Positions 1 to 11,128 are shown, counted from the stretch's first letter. The stretch: DNA of 64,000 bases from Mixophyes australis (GCA_036250195.1 JAVHZZ010000004.1:158563227-158627226); one strand, 5' to 3'. The notes: generated from the sequence alone by a model not told the origin. Translations and numbers: made by a program.

Positions 1-968
1 TATTGTGAGAGTTTAGATCTGAGCACTGAAAAGGGAGAAATCTTTACTAGCCTCTGTGTTAAACACAATGGAAACATACAGAAAATAAAAATTGACACTG
101 GTGGCAAGTGCAAAGTCATGTCAAAGGCTCCCCTGCACAGAACAAACTCACAGGTCCTAATTGACCAGACAGATTCAGTAAACCTTGTAGTGTATGGAGG
201 TCAAGTCATTTTAACTATGGGCACGGACACAGTAGGATTCACGTGTGTGCCATTACAGTTTCACATTGTTGATTGTGACATCAGACCACTACTCATACAG
301 CCAGACGGTGTTAAACTGGGCTTGATACACCTGGAAGCCAAAGTCCATATTGCACAGCCAGAAGCTCAAGGAATTCAAAAATCTGTTTGACTGTGATACC
401 ATTGGTAAACTCCCTGTCATTTACCACATACAACTGGATGAGTCAATTGTCCCTATGCATCCCCGTTACCATAAAAGAAAAAATTCTTGCTGAAGTAGAT
501 TGCATGACAAGGCTTGATATAATTACCCCAGTAGAGGAAGCAACACAGTGGCTCTAAGCCATGGAAGCTGCAATGAAAAAAGACGTGTCAGTCAGACTAT
601 GCTTAGACCCTTTGCACCTAAACAAGCACTGCTGAGGCATCGAATCCATTTACAATGATGAAACTAGTTATTGTTGACATGCCTGAGGCAAAAATCTTCA
701 GCACCCTAGATGCTAAATGCAGATTTTGGCAAATACCTTTGAACAAAGAGTCATCCAGACTCACTGCATTCATAACATCCACTGGGCAATATGCTTTTTT
801 GCATATGCCTTATGGACCAGCCACCGGCAGTGAAGTTTTCCAATGATGCATGGAACAGCTATTTGCAGGATACCTGTGTGAAATCATTGTCAATGACATC
901 CTCATCTGGGGTTGCGACATACAAGAACACGATAAGAGCCTATGTCAGGTACTGGAAAAGATACGTAC
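1..968 (+). pseudogene. Ty3/gypsy pol fragment: protease and N-terminal RT
   Basis: Remnant of an LTR-retrotransposon polyprotein, cut by the window edge. Near 86-120 the frame reads a retropepsin-like active-site motif, IDTGG. It continues through the spacer typical of gypsy pol and then reverse transcriptase, where the stretch at 655-846 reads FSTLDAKCRFWQIPL, the gypsy form of the D-x-x-x-x-F/Y-x-Q RT motif. Several frameshifts and stops, for example at 388, 493, 557 and 845, separate the readable pieces, so no protein is made. Coding continues after an inserted LTR at 2018. The motif order is seen directly; assignment to Ty3/gypsy rather than another LTR group is by family knowledge and is fairly secure. 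Confidence 0.85.
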
Positions 969-2017
969 TGTGACGAAATGAGTTTGATATCCACTCAACA
1001 AGTCTATCCCTCATTTCTCACAAAATGTGGAGCATTACAACTTATACTTTTTATAGCCTTGATTTTTGTTCCCCAGCTCACCAGAGTACAACTGCAGTGT
1101 CAAATTACATGTGGATAAGAGAAAGTAGTACCTTTTCACTATATGTTTCTTATTGTAACTATGTATATTGTTTATTTTATCTTGTTGATATTGCAGAGAA
1201 GATGTTATTCATTGTCCTTACAGTGAAGCCAGGTGGGTTATGGGTAAGGATCAGGTTCCAGTATACAGGTGAGGGGACTGTAGCTACATTCATCCTCCCC
1301 CTATTTTCTCTAAATGTAGCATGGAATAGCTGGGGACCCTGTGACATCATAAGGTCACAGGGTTAATTCCAGGAGGGGCTGAGTGATATCTTAGTTCAGG
1401 AGGTGGACAAGGCAAATTATTATCCATTGTCTTCCACAGAACTGCCGGAGACATTCTTTCTGGGAAACTGCAGGGGAGCCACTGTGGAATGACAGCTCAT
1501 CTCCACTCCACCTTCAATCCCCTAGTCCAGCACTCACCAATGTTTAAGAAGGAGAGACCCAGGTGTTTGCCCAGGGAAGGGAAAACACTGTGTAAATTTG
1601 ACCCTAGATAGGAGGAGCCACTCTGGGGGAGAGGTGTTGTTGATTCTGAGGATTGATGGCTGGAAGCTGCAGGGTGGCTGGTTTTAATTTGCCATTCACT
1701 ACTATTGGACTAGATCTGCAGAGTCATGGGTCTTCAAGTCAGGACAGCCAGGTGATTGTAACTCCTTATGCTAGTGGGGTAAGGGACAGATAATGGGGTA
1801 AACCTATCTGGCATTTATTTACTGTTTGCATAAAATATTTTAGTGTTGTTTTTATTACAATAACTGTACTGTTGTACTTTTCTAACTGCATATGCCTGAG
1901 TGACTATACAAGCCGTAGAAGGTACTGGGTAGGCTTCCCTGCCATAGTAAGGCACGTCTGGGTGGACAGCCAGGGTGAAGTGAGTGGAATTGGGCCAGAA
2001 AACCCGGTATCTTCACA
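969..2017. mobile_element. Probable solo LTR inserted in the gypsy RT
   Basis: This 1,049-bp block interrupts the RT reading between its palm and the downstream segment that resumes at about 2025. It begins TGTGACG, ends TTCACA, and is flanked by cgtac (964-968) and cgtgc (2018-2022), a 4/5-matching target duplication expected for LTR integration. Its second half (about 1460-1790 and the last 20 bp) resembles 34790-35030 and the end near 35481, so it is a dispersed repeat. No coding is seen in it. The exact ends depend on the imperfect duplication. Confidence 0.55.
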
Positions 2018-2297
2018 CGTGCCATAAGCTTAAAGCTCAGCCCAGACAAATTCAAGTTCCGGGTGTCGAAAGTTCTATATGTGGGTACACCTTCTCACTG
2101 CCAAGGGCGTCAAGCCATTTAGCAAATGCCATTCTCTTAGGACAAGATCGGTGTTCAGCGCTTCCTGGGAATGATAAACTTCCTGTTTAAATTGTTTCCC
2201 AACCACTGCGAGACAACTGCACCACTAAAACAGCTCCTACGCCAAGATACAGAATTGTGCCGACAGGAGCCACAGCAGCCTACAGTTACAAAATTAT
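2018..2297 (+). pseudogene. Gypsy RT continuation (RT C-terminal part)
   Basis: Resumes the RT frame broken at 968. Around 2030-2190 the frames read the conserved LSPDKFKFRVSKVLYVG segment and then GVQRFLGMINFL, which are the RT thumb/connection motifs of gypsy elements (usually L-N-x-x-K-C/F and RFLGMxNF). At least one frameshift occurs between the two motifs. The fragment ends at the V-SINE insertion at 2305. Confidence 0.8.
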
Positions 2298-2304
2298 AAC
2301 ACAT

Positions 2305-2640
2305 CATAATCATCATCATCACCATCATCACCATTTATTTATATAGCGCCACTGATTCCGCAGCGCTGTACAGAGAACTCATTCACATTAGTCCCTGCCC
2401 CATTGGAGCTTACAATCTAAATTCCCTAACATGCACACACAGACAGAGAGAGAGAGAGACTAGGGTCAATTTTGATAGCAGCCAATTAACCTACTAGTAT
2501 GTTTTTAGAGTGTGGGAGGAAACCGGAGCACCCGGAGGAAACCCATACAAACTCCACACAGATAAGGCCATGCTCGGGAATTGAACTCATGACCCCAGCA
2601 CTGTGAGGCAGAAGTGCTAACCACTTAGCCACCGTGCTGC
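2305..2640 (-). mobile_element. V-SINE-type tRNA-derived SINE, complete with TSD
   Basis: Read on the minus strand this is a full SINE. It starts with a tRNA-like head whose A box (2618-2632, TGGCTAAGTGGTTAG) and B box (2575-2588, GAGTTCAATTCCCG) form a pol III promoter. A central domain (about 2520-2570, ending TTTCCTCCCACA) matches the conserved core of vertebrate V-SINEs. The 3' tail resembles a LINE end (GGCGCTATATAAATAAATGG) and finishes in GATGAT repeats. A 7-bp target duplication AACACAT flanks it at 2298-2304 and 2641-2647. It lies antisense inside gypsy pol, between RT and RNase H. Its length, 336 bp, suits a V-SINE. Confidence 0.88.
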
Positions 2641-3860
2641 AACACATGCTAACAAGCCCTCCAGTACTTCAGAATTTTAATGTGCATTTACCATTGGTGA
2701 TCACTGCAGATGCCTCACAATGTGGACTGGATGCTGCTTGCCTTCAAAATAGCTGACCCATAGTCTTCTCCTCCAGACCACTGACTGAGAATGAACATCA
2801 ATATGCACAGATTGAAAAAGAACTTTTGGTATTAGTTTTGCCTGTCACAAGTTCCATGACTTTATATATGGGCGTCCTATCACTGTTGCAACAGACCATC
2901 AGCTACTCATCACCATACTGAGGAAACATCTACATAATGCTTCTGCACATATAGAAACAACAATACTCAAGTTACAGTGATACCATCTGAATGTCATATA
3001 CAAGCGGGACAAAGAATTATTTGTGCTGATGCCCTCTCTCTGGGCCTACTTACCTCACACTGAGGTAAGCCCACCAGTTGAGGATCAATATGACGTCATG
3101 TCTATGCAAATACTATTCTCCAACTGAATGGATGAGCTACAGGGTAAAACCTTGGCAGATGATCTGTGCAAATGGCTGTCTCAAATCATACTAAGGTGGC
3201 CCCAGTCGTCTAGGGAGATCTCACAAGATTTGCACCCCTTCTTTGCCATGAGAGATGAGCTTACTCTGTCTGATGGAGTAATTCTGAGAGGTCAAGGATT
3301 TATAATACCATACATTCTGCAGAAGTGCTATGCAAATCAGCTCCATCGGGGCACCCGGGCCTTGAGGGAACCAAGAGCGAGGCAACCATGTTCAGTGACA
3401 TTGAAAGATAGGTCTCCATATGTGGGCCCTGCAATGCTCTCAAAGCACATCAACCAAAGGAATCTCTGCACCTACACAAGATTCCTGACTTGCCCTCGTC
3501 TGTCACTGCTGGAGACGTCTTGGAATGGAGAGGAAAAGAACATCTAGGGTGGCTTGAGACTGACGACCTACCCAATCTCATTAACACTACTGTTATTACT
3601 AAACTCAAGAGACACTTTACTACACATGGCATCCTACAACAATTCATCACGGACAATGCAATGCAATTCCTGAGTAGAAAGTTCAAAGAATTTGCAAATA
3701 CCTGAGATTTTCAACACTCTACCAGCAACCCCCACAACCCTCAATCCAATGGGATAACGGAAAGAGCTGTCCACTCAGCCAAACCCCTACTGGAAAAATG
3801 TACAAGTACAAAAGTGAGTATAAATGATACTTACCTCAAAGCAGCTGTCCGTCAAAAGAA
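2641..3860 (+). pseudogene. Gypsy RNase H and integrase remnant
   Basis: After the SINE the pol reading resumes with an RNase H start (ITADASQCGLDA, near 2700), then the RNase H motif RPLTENEHQYAQIEKELL near 2775-2830. An integrase follows: the catalytic region FITDNAMQF-x-S-RKFKEFAN is read at about 3640-3705, and the later N-G-I-T-E-R-A segment at about 3750-3775 contains the third acidic residue of the DDE triad. The zinc-binding head region is not clearly recognisable. Stops and frameshifts (for example at 2753, 3548 and 3705) disrupt it. No LTR for this gypsy copy can be placed in the window. Confidence 0.82.
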
Positions 3861-4049
3861 GTTATGACAGAGCAGCTCATCCTCTTCCACATCTTGTTCC
3901 AGGTCAAGCTGTTTGAATGCAAACTCCTTGTAGATATGATAGACTTACCACCGTACTCCAAGAACATACTCGTCCTAATAGTTATGTGGTACAAACTGAG
4001 GGAAAGTCTTTGTCCAGGAGCACAGGCACAAGAAACAGGGCCACAAGGT

Positions 4050-4262
4050 AACAGAAAGGAAGAAGTCTTGGAGGCAGGAGTGAGATGAGGTAATCAATCA
4101 GACGGTGAGGAGGCAGCTGTAGGTAGAACAAAGAAAACGGAAGGTAGTGTTTATGGACATGTAGGGGGAGAGGAGTATCTGAGGGCTTTATAGGTGGATA
4201 GTTTGGACTGTATTCTGAAGGCGACAGGGAGCCAGTGCAGTCACTGACAGATGTATACCAAT
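4050..4262 (-). repeat. LINE-associated 3' repeat fragment
   Basis: The wording 'cttggaggcaggagtgagat' and a later 'gcgacagggagccagtg' segment resemble part of 30580-30790, which lies next to an antisense LINE RT. I interpret both as LINE-derived, probably L2/CR1-like untranslated sequence. The orientation is inferred from that second copy. Confidence 0.45.
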
Positions 4263-4272
4263 AAATGTAGTA

Positions 4273-4620
4273 TTAGAGCAATAAATATAGGTATAAAAAT
4301 AAAGGTATTATAAAAATAAATTTACATGAGAGCAGTGTCAGACCATCACATAGGCTTATCATCACACAATGAAATAGACTCATGTTGCAATTGTCCATAT
4401 CCTGATGATGGTTATGGATGGCATTTAACGCTTGTTGGATCTGAATTATGCCCCACTCCACAGTATAATGGTAGGTTTCTACTTCTTCTACTCTCCTCTC
4501 AACTTGATCCGTATAATTCTCAAGAGTAGTCATCTTGGATTTAAGATTATGAATAGCACTCTGCACTTTTTGAATGAATTGAATATTGTAAAATTTTTCA
4601 TCTCTTTCTTTAGGGGTAAC
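4273..4620 (-). pseudogene. Tx1/L1-like ORF1 coiled-coil fragment
   Basis: On the minus strand the frame reads a charged heptad-like stretch (NLKSKMTTLENYTDQVERR then VEEVETYHYTVEW, from about 4560 downwards). This resembles the coiled coil of ORF1 proteins of Tx1/L1-clade LINEs, where repeated LE-x-K and VEE-x-E segments precede the RNA-binding part. Only about 75 residues are readable and no RNA-binding motif follows. It could also be a chance coiled-coil reading, so the call is tentative. Confidence 0.4.
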
Positions 4621-4739
4621 AAATATATAATGTTACTCAGAATTCCTGCAAACTGGCTTCCTTTCTTTCTTTTTTATTTTCAGTCTCTCTCTGTCTCAAT
4701 TTCCTCTCTCCTCCACCTACTAGATGAAAGATAACCTGG

Positions 4740-6098
4740 GGGTGAAGCTTGACAACCATTCCGATTACACATGTTCTGTAATAGCTGCAGTGAGCGAGCT
4801 CAGAAAATCCCTTGCATTAGGTTTTCTATAGTCCTGTTACAGCCCAATCCAACGGGCTTATAAACATTGCAGCTCTCTTTTGAGCTACATTTCGTCTAAC
4901 TCGCTTTCTGTTTCCTGTGCATCTGACCTGAGGCCTAGAACATCCCACAAATGAATCACTGGATCTCTCTGCCACCATATTCTCCCAACTGGACAAAGTG
5001 GGTATTACAAATGATTATCAGTGGTCTAAATAGTGCTAGGTGGATCTCTCTTTCCAGACCCTCACTGGGATTGTTCACCAGCTCGTGAAACCATGGCCTT
5101 GTATCCTTCCGTGGATCAGGAACCTGCTCTTTCACTTCTTTATTTGCACCCTTGTCCTCTGCTATTCCTGACTGAAACAGATTCAGAGATTTCACTTACC
5201 TGGGGTCCACTCCATGAGCCATATGGCTGCTGGAGCTGTACAATTTAGCAAGATTCCCAAGGCTCCTGTTACCCACTCTGGTCTGCTTCTGGGTTGAAGA
5301 TCCACCCCCAGCAGCAAAAGCAGCAGCAGCAGTAGGCCTAACGCACAAGGCTTCTTCTGAGGAGTCCTGGATAGGGGAGGAGTCTTCTCAAATTAGCAAC
5401 TTGGATGCAGGACTAACTCTGATCACTTGTGAGGATATTGATGATGAAGGTGTTGGGGGTGTAGATTGCAGATGCTGGGATCTAGATGAGAGAAGGGAGG
5501 TTGCTGATGCTGGACTGCTTGTTATTATTTTTTTAGCATAAGTTTCTGATTTTCCCAAGAGCTTTCCATGAACTCGCTTCAAATGGTGTAACATGGATAA
5601 GGATCCTAGATGGTTAAGGTCCATCTACTCTACTCATCAGTCTCTACTGACTGTTGCTTTACAATGCTATAAATGGCTAGACAACTGTTGTCAGAATTTG
5701 GGTAAATATAATAGCACACATAAGAGGTGGATTTTGTGGTCTTATGCCGAGGCATTAGTATTGTTTGAGGATGATGTACACACTGATGAGGCATGACAAT
5801 GGCCTTCTTATCACTGGGAAGAACTACTGCAGTCTTTGTTTGAAAGTGTATGAAAATAATATTGTGACCTGTGAGGTGGTCAAAATTGACTGCAAATGAC
5901 TTAAATTAGTGTTATTGATGTTAATAATAATGTATGAAAAGAAAATTTTTGCATATTTTAGCAATTTTTCTGTAAAAATACAGATCCAAAACCAAAACCG
6001 AAACACACGGGTCGGTTTTGCCAAACCAAAATCAAAACACGAAATTAATCAAGATCCAAAAGCAAAACAAGAACACGGGGGTCAGTGAATATCTCTAG
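4740..6098 (-). mobile_element. hAT-type element with BED-finger remnant
   Basis: The right end (about 5820-6098) matches the right ends of elements at 45295-46985, 48305-48540 and 59409-59941, including the terminal 'atctcta'. Those relatives have 8-bp target duplications, as hAT elements do. On the minus strand at 5388-5624 a frame reads SMLHHLKRVHGK, which looks like the C-terminal half (H-x4-H) of a BED zinc finger such as those at the N terminus of hAT transposases. A Ser/Thr/Pro-rich linker follows. The upstream C-x2-C pair is not seen, no intact transposase exists, and the left end is not identified, so the start given is approximate. Confidence 0.55.
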
Positions 6099-7173
6099 TA
6101 TAAACACTGCGCTCTGATATCTCGTAAATAACATAATCGTGCAGCATAACTATATTGAACTACATTGGGAAATTGATGCCTCTTGGATGTGGATGGTTGA
6201 AGTTTAACAAAAGGGATACAGGGGAGCGGGACTTATTATAATACTAGAATGTATACTAGATCAGAGTAAACGTGACTGGTGGACCTGCAATTTAACAACT
6301 TTTATATCTATCAGGGTTTGCAGAACTTTTATATAAGCAATTCATTAAAACTTAGAGCTTTTCTGCCAGTTTTGACAATAGTTAAAAGCTTTTTAGCAGT
6401 TAATTAATAGGAGCTCCAAGAAGTATATCCTGCTCATTATGCGCCCAAGTCACTCTACCTCCTTTATTAGATTTTTAAGGCAACGGTTCTGCTATGGCCT
6501 GAGCAACAGGATACCTGACTACAATCACTTTCATAGACTAAGAAAGAAAATGTTATACTCTTTGTAAGTAATACATTTTATAAATAAACTGGTTCATCAC
6601 AAAAGTAAATAAAAACACCTCCTGCTGTTTTGGTTAATAGTGGGGTATTTTTCAAAGTTTTTGTTCCTTTAATATTATATATAAGTTTGTAATATGTAAT
6701 TTTGCAGACATGAGTTGTTTTTTCAAAAGCATGACATAAAATAATAAAATTAAGGTATGTCTTTGGGTGTATCACACTTTCATTTTTCATAGTAAGTGTC
6801 CAAGAAAAACATATTTTTTTATGTCATAACAAAGGTATGTCAAAATAGATGGTTATAAACTTTAGTGGCATCTGCAAAGGGAACATGTAAACTTTCTTTG
6901 AACTGTGGGATCATTCCTTTCAACACTGCTATACATCTATAAAACAAAAACAGGTTAGACAGAAAGTTCACATCAACTGATACCAAAGTGCTTTACAGTT
7001 TTTGAATTTAGAAAAGCTAGAAGAGAAAAATATTGTTAGCTGCTTAATCCTTTCTGACTTGCAATGTAATATTCTAAAATCTTACCCATTAAATAAAATT
7101 TGATATGTTAAAGAGTAAAACACAAGAATGCCATCCAGGATGATTATATCCTATGCATAACGTAACGTAACAC
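6099..7173. other. AT-rich interval, no gene seen
   Basis: Unique-looking AT-rich sequence. The open frames are short and resemble no family I know. No RNA gene is recognised. Confidence 0.6.
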
Positions 7174-7176
7174 AAT

Positions 7177-7487
7177 GGGCCTGAGTCATTAAGGCGAGCA
7201 AAGCATAAAAAAGGAGTAACATTTGCACCTAGGCAAAACCATGTTGCATTGGAGGGGGAGGTAAATTTTAAATGTGGGGACAGATTTATAGTTGGGGTAG
7301 GGTATGTCCTAGATCAATTTTAAATTTCAGTGTAATAATAAAGCTATTAAGTATTTGTGTGTTAGATGAAAAAACAGCCAGTATTTAAATTATGTGCAAA
7401 ATTATAAACTAATTTGCACCCCTTGCATTGTAACATGGTTTGTCCCAGAGAACATTTACTCCTTTTTTGCCTTAATGACTCAGGCCC
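7177..7487. mobile_element. MITE with TIR GGGCCTGAGTCATTAAGGC
   Basis: The ends are inverted repeats (GGGCCTGAGTCATTAAGGC at the left and its complement at the right), extended by an internal AAAAAAGGAGTAA repeat. A 3-bp flank AAT occurs on both sides (7174-7176 and 7488-7490), suggesting a PIF/Harbinger-like non-autonomous element. A diverged relative begins at 62227. It is non-coding. Confidence 0.7.
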
Positions 7488-7490
7488 AAT

Positions 7491-8150
7491 ATACATAAAT
7501 TAATGGAGTAATAGTGTACTTTGCTTTGCAATTAATTAACTTGCCTAATTTAAAATATTTCACTTGCAGAAAAAATTTAATATAGGCCTGTGATTTAACA
7601 ACAAAATACCAAAACATCAATGCTTTGGAAGTAACCTCATTGCAGGGATTCAACTGTTGATGCTGTTGGACTGCTACAAAGTTAAACTCTGTCGGTACAA
7701 CTGCAAATACTAGTGCTAGTGGCTGTTTTACAGAGCTTTTATGTTTGGGCACTTTCCACACTGTACAATGCAATCTCTTCCCAGACCAAAAGCTGTAGTG
7801 TGTCTCACACTGCAAGTGATATAGAATGGAAACAGAGGTAGGAATTTAATGGTATTTGGGACTAAGAAATTATTGGGGTAATCCCGGTAAGGCAAACAAT
7901 TAGGCATGATCAAGCTTTAGAAAATAGGGATTAATAACTATGTGTAGGTCAGAAAACAGAGATTTATTTTTTCACACAGCTCAACGTACAATAGAATGTA
8001 AACCTACCAATAGAGCTATATGTATCCTAGGTTTATTACTCAGGTTATACTAGAGAGATATAACCCTCACAGATTGATCTTTCTAATTTTTGTGTACATC
8101 AGTTATCAGCGCTGTTTTTTGTTGTGTTGTATACTAGAGAGATATTTCTG
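7491..8150. other. No gene seen
   Basis: AT-rich sequence with only chance open frames. The phrase 'atactagagagatat' occurs twice (near 8046 and 8130), a weak sign of repeat origin. Confidence 0.55.
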
Positions 8151-8177
8151 TTTTTATTTGATAATCTGTATGGCTAG

Positions 8178-8515
8178 CTACACTGAAGGTGTTTCAGACA
8201 ATTATTGGGCCAAACACCCGATAAACGACCGCTTATACCGATATCGCATTAGCGTGTATACTCACGCAATGACCGAGAGTCGTTCCAAAGAACCGATCAT
8301 CGTTTCACTTGATTGTTCGTTCTGTTTAAAAATCTCATTCCGACCGCCTTTCGATCCTGCAGTGTGTATGAATTCACAGATATGTTGCTGGCTATAGTAG
8401 TGTGCTGGGGTATCTCTCTGTGTGTTTGTTCCTTTTAGGATAACCCCACCCTTTCACGCATCTGCTATAGCCTATAAATTGATTTGAGCAACTTCCATTT
8501 CTTTATTTGTATGAA
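8178..8515. repeat. Repeat unit sharing halves with two other loci
   Basis: The left half (about 8190-8300, including attgggccaaacacccgata and gtgtatac) resembles 36735-36830. The right half (about 8378-8513) is the reverse complement of the duplicated block at 11875-12094 and 12266-12485. The joined halves look like a deletion derivative of a larger DNA transposon, possibly PIF/Harbinger. This classification is inferred and no ends were defined. Confidence 0.45.
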
Positions 8516-8779
8516 TTCACGAGCAACTGCTTATAGATCCTCAAACAGTGAGGTGTGTATATGTAACTTTAAGATCTCTCTATCTCTCCCACATGGTGCG
8601 TTGTCATAATGTCAGGCAACTGGAAATAATGTGCTTTAAATGGAGAATCAATAGTAAACCTGTTTTACACGCTCCATATGACATTTCTCTGTTGCTGTAT
8701 GCAAATGTCTTTCTTTCCTGAAGTAACATGTGACATTATATTTGAAAACCTCTATGTGCATTGAACTGTATTAACGTCT

Positions 8780-8780
8780 A

Positions 8781-8839
<59 letters not shown>

Positions 8840-8857
8840 TTATATATATATATATCA
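8780..8857. repeat. (TA)n microsatellite
   Basis: Nearly pure TA dinucleotides with a few ATACAT interruptions, directly abutting a SINE/LINE tail. Confidence 0.95.
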
Positions 8858-8904
8858 ATCATCATCACCATTTATTTATATAGCGCCACTGATTCCGCAG
8901 CGCC
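8858..8904 (-). mobile_element. SINE/LINE 3' tail fragment
   Basis: Matches the 3' tail of the V-SINE at 2305-2370 (atcatcatcacc, then tttatatagcgccactgatt). Only the tail is present; it stops at 8904, where the LTR-like unit begins. Confidence 0.75.
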
Positions 8905-9660
8905 TAGGTACCAACAGAGATGCCTGGGGCTCCCTGCCACCGTGCCCGGACAGCTGTCAAACAGTCGGGCGCGAGCACACAGGGCTGTGTAAGCTCAGCC
9001 TTCCCTGGCTGATTGGCCCATTTATATTACAGCCACCTGGCTGATTATGCAGCTGGGCACCCTGTATACTCATTGGCCCTCAGTACTATTTAAGGCAGTG
9101 AGGGTTGAGCCCCGCTGCTGGTTCTGGTTACCAGTTTGCTGTCCTGCTCCTGTACTATTTGGGTGAATACCTTTGGATTGCTTTGCCGTGTATGACCTTT
9201 TGCCTGTACCTGGACTCTGAACCATCGCTAGTTGCCCTGACCTTCTGCCTGTACCTGGACTCAGAAACCACCGCTAGTTGCCCTGACCTTCTGCCTGTGC
9301 CTGGACTCTGAATCATCGCTAGTGGCCCTGACCTTCTGCCTGTACCTGGACTCAGAACCATTGCCTGTGGCACTGACCCTGCTTGTACCTGACATCTCCA
9401 CCTGTGCTCTGTTAGGCCAGTCAGACATTATCATCTCTGTTTCAGTCCGCAGACCTCTGGCTTGTCCCTACTCTGTGTATTACCTACCAATCTTGAGTGC
9501 CGCTGTGTGACCATAAACTTGTACTACACTGAGTGTAAGACCTGGGGGTATCCGAGTAGCTGTGAGCATAACCAGTCTCTACAGGAAAGACGGTTGCTAT
9601 AGGCGAAGTCCTCTTCTGCTACTTCTAAAAGTTTATGAAGCATTGAAGGCCAGAACAATA
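8905..9660 (+). mobile_element. LTR-like unit A with internal tandem repeats
   Basis: Contains CCAAT-like 'cattggccc' and a TATA-like TATTTAAGG at 9087-9095. After this come imperfect tandem copies of a motif of about 51-57 bp (gaccttctgcctgtacctgg) at 9195-9370. A closing segment (gaccagtctct-like, 9570-9640) is also found in unit B. The same order in B (9962-10764) shows one family. The tandem array gives spurious open frames. No internal genes or second LTR are seen, so it is probably a solo LTR or LTR fragment. Boundaries are approximate. Confidence 0.55.
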
Positions 9661-9723
9661 TATATGTGTATGGATGTGCATAGCACAGGTTTGCTTGCAT
9701 AATTAGGCCTCCTGTGTCCATCC

Positions 9724-9889
9724 CAGGGCCGTAACCAGGGCTGTGCGACAGGGGCAATCACCCAGGGCGCAACGTTGAAGGGGGGCGCAATTTAGGAATA
9801 TTTTAGGTTCATTTGGTTAAAATTTAGTGCTAGGGCGGCGGCATTTGTCTTTCTCGCCCCAGGCACTAGAATTCTAAGTTACAGCTCTG
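9724..9889. mobile_element. hAT MITE with perfect 8-bp TSD
   Basis: A 166-bp element with inverted ends (CAGGGCCGTAACCAGGGCTG at the left; the complement of CAGAGCTGTAAC at the right) and the internal phrase gggcgcaa. GTCCATCC is duplicated exactly at 9716-9723 and 9890-9897. An 8-bp duplication with CAG-type ends is the hAT signature. Non-coding. Confidence 0.88.
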
Positions 9890-9961
9890 GTCCATCCTTG
9901 GATAATTTAACACTTGCACCCACCTTGTGTGTCTTCCATAGACCATACATGTGTATACAAG

Positions 9962-10764
9962 TGTCACGAGCCGCAGCGGTAAGCCGCATCCTGGCGGGAA
10001 CTAGCAGCCGGGCGCGTGCTTTAATTTCTATGCTCTGTTATTATCCTTGTGGCATAGGTGGAGGAGAGTGTAGGGACATCCTCCAACCCCAGGGGGAGCT
10101 CTCATATGATTTAAACTGGTTCATTTATATTTTTATACATGCTTCCTGGTTTATGTTATTACCTATGCCAGGTCTAGCTAGTAATTAATTAGCAGCCTCC
10201 TGAGGCTGATTGTCAGCCCTGTCCTCCTCTGTCCTGATTGACTCTTAGTACTATTTAAGGCAGTAAGGTCTGAGCCTCACTGCCGGTTATAGCGTTCTGT
10301 TCCAGTACTGCTGTCTGCTCCTGTTCTTGTTTAGTGTTTGGTGTTGAAACCTTGGATTGTTTACCCGTGTATGACCTTTTGCCTGTACCCGGACTCTAAA
10401 CCTCTGCCTGTGACCCCGACCTTTTGCTTGTACGTAGATTCTGAACCACTGCCTGTGACCCCGATCTTTTGCCTGTACCCATACTCTGAACCACTGCCTG
10501 TGACCGTGACCTTTTTGCCTGTACCTGACATCCTCTCTGGTGCTCTGTCCAGTCTGCTGATCTCTGGCCTGCCGCTACACCATTTGCTACCTCATGTACC
10601 TGTGCGCTGCCGTGTTAGCATAAACTCATACTACTCTGAGCATAAGACCTGGGGGCATCCGAGTACCTGTGAGCATAACCAGTCTCTACGGGAAAGGCGG
10701 CTGCTAAAGGTGAAGACCTCCGCTACCTGTTCTATGAGTTTATGCCGCACTGGTGGCCACAAGA
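9962..10764 (+). mobile_element. LTR-like unit B, related to unit A
   Basis: Begins TGTCACGAGCCGC directly after acaag (9957-9961). An acaag follows at 10765-10769, a possible 5-bp duplication, although the right end would then not be CA. A TATA-like TATTTAAGG lies at 10252-10260. Tandem copies of a gaccttttgcctgtacc motif fill 10370-10530. Layout and wording parallel unit A in the same orientation, about 1.1 kb upstream. I read both as LTRs of one family, but no pol sequence lies between them. Confidence 0.55.
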
Positions 10765-10943
10765 ACAAGTTCATTTTTTGCCTTTATTTTGTCTATAATT
10801 CTTGCTAGTGCACCAAATAAACCACAAGTTTTGTATAAATTTTTCAAAAATATCCATAAAAATTGATGTAGAAAATAAAGAATAGTATAAACTGTTCATC
10901 CAGTAAAATATTTACTATTTAACCTGCCTACTGCATTCTGACA

Positions 10944-11128
10944 TTACTTTCTCATAAACTTGAACTTTTTCTTAACATCATTGATGTTTGCCCTTAATTC
11001 TGTAAAATATTCGTTCAACTCTCCCATCTTCTCTTCTACACCTTTCCCATCATCGGATGGGCTACAAATATTATTACATGTTGCATCCTTCTCTCCTTCT
11101 GAACTTTCAGCAGCTCTGACGTTGGTGT
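10944..11128 (-). other. Candidate terminal exon, unknown protein
   Basis: On the minus strand a pyrimidine-rich run ends in AG at 11129-11130. It is followed by an open frame of about 61 codons to a TAA (10944-10946), reading an acidic linker and then a predicted coiled coil (EEKMGELNEYFTELRANIND, then KKKFKFMRK). I do not recognise the protein. A second possible exon lies at 11418-11509, but the simplest splice sites give incompatible phases (0 out of the first, 2 nt leading in the second), which argues against a plain two-exon gene. It may be transposon-derived because repeated sequence lies just upstream. Confidence 0.22.

Noticed and set aside
2575..2640. tRNA gene on the minus strand
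   Set aside because: The A and B boxes belong to the tRNA-like head of a V-SINE with a core domain and LINE-like tail; there is no acceptor-stem pairing as in a true tRNA.
9105..9510. Repetitive 'LPVPGL'-type open frames on both strands
   Set aside because: Caused by the tandem array in LTR-like unit A; the same occurs in unit B.
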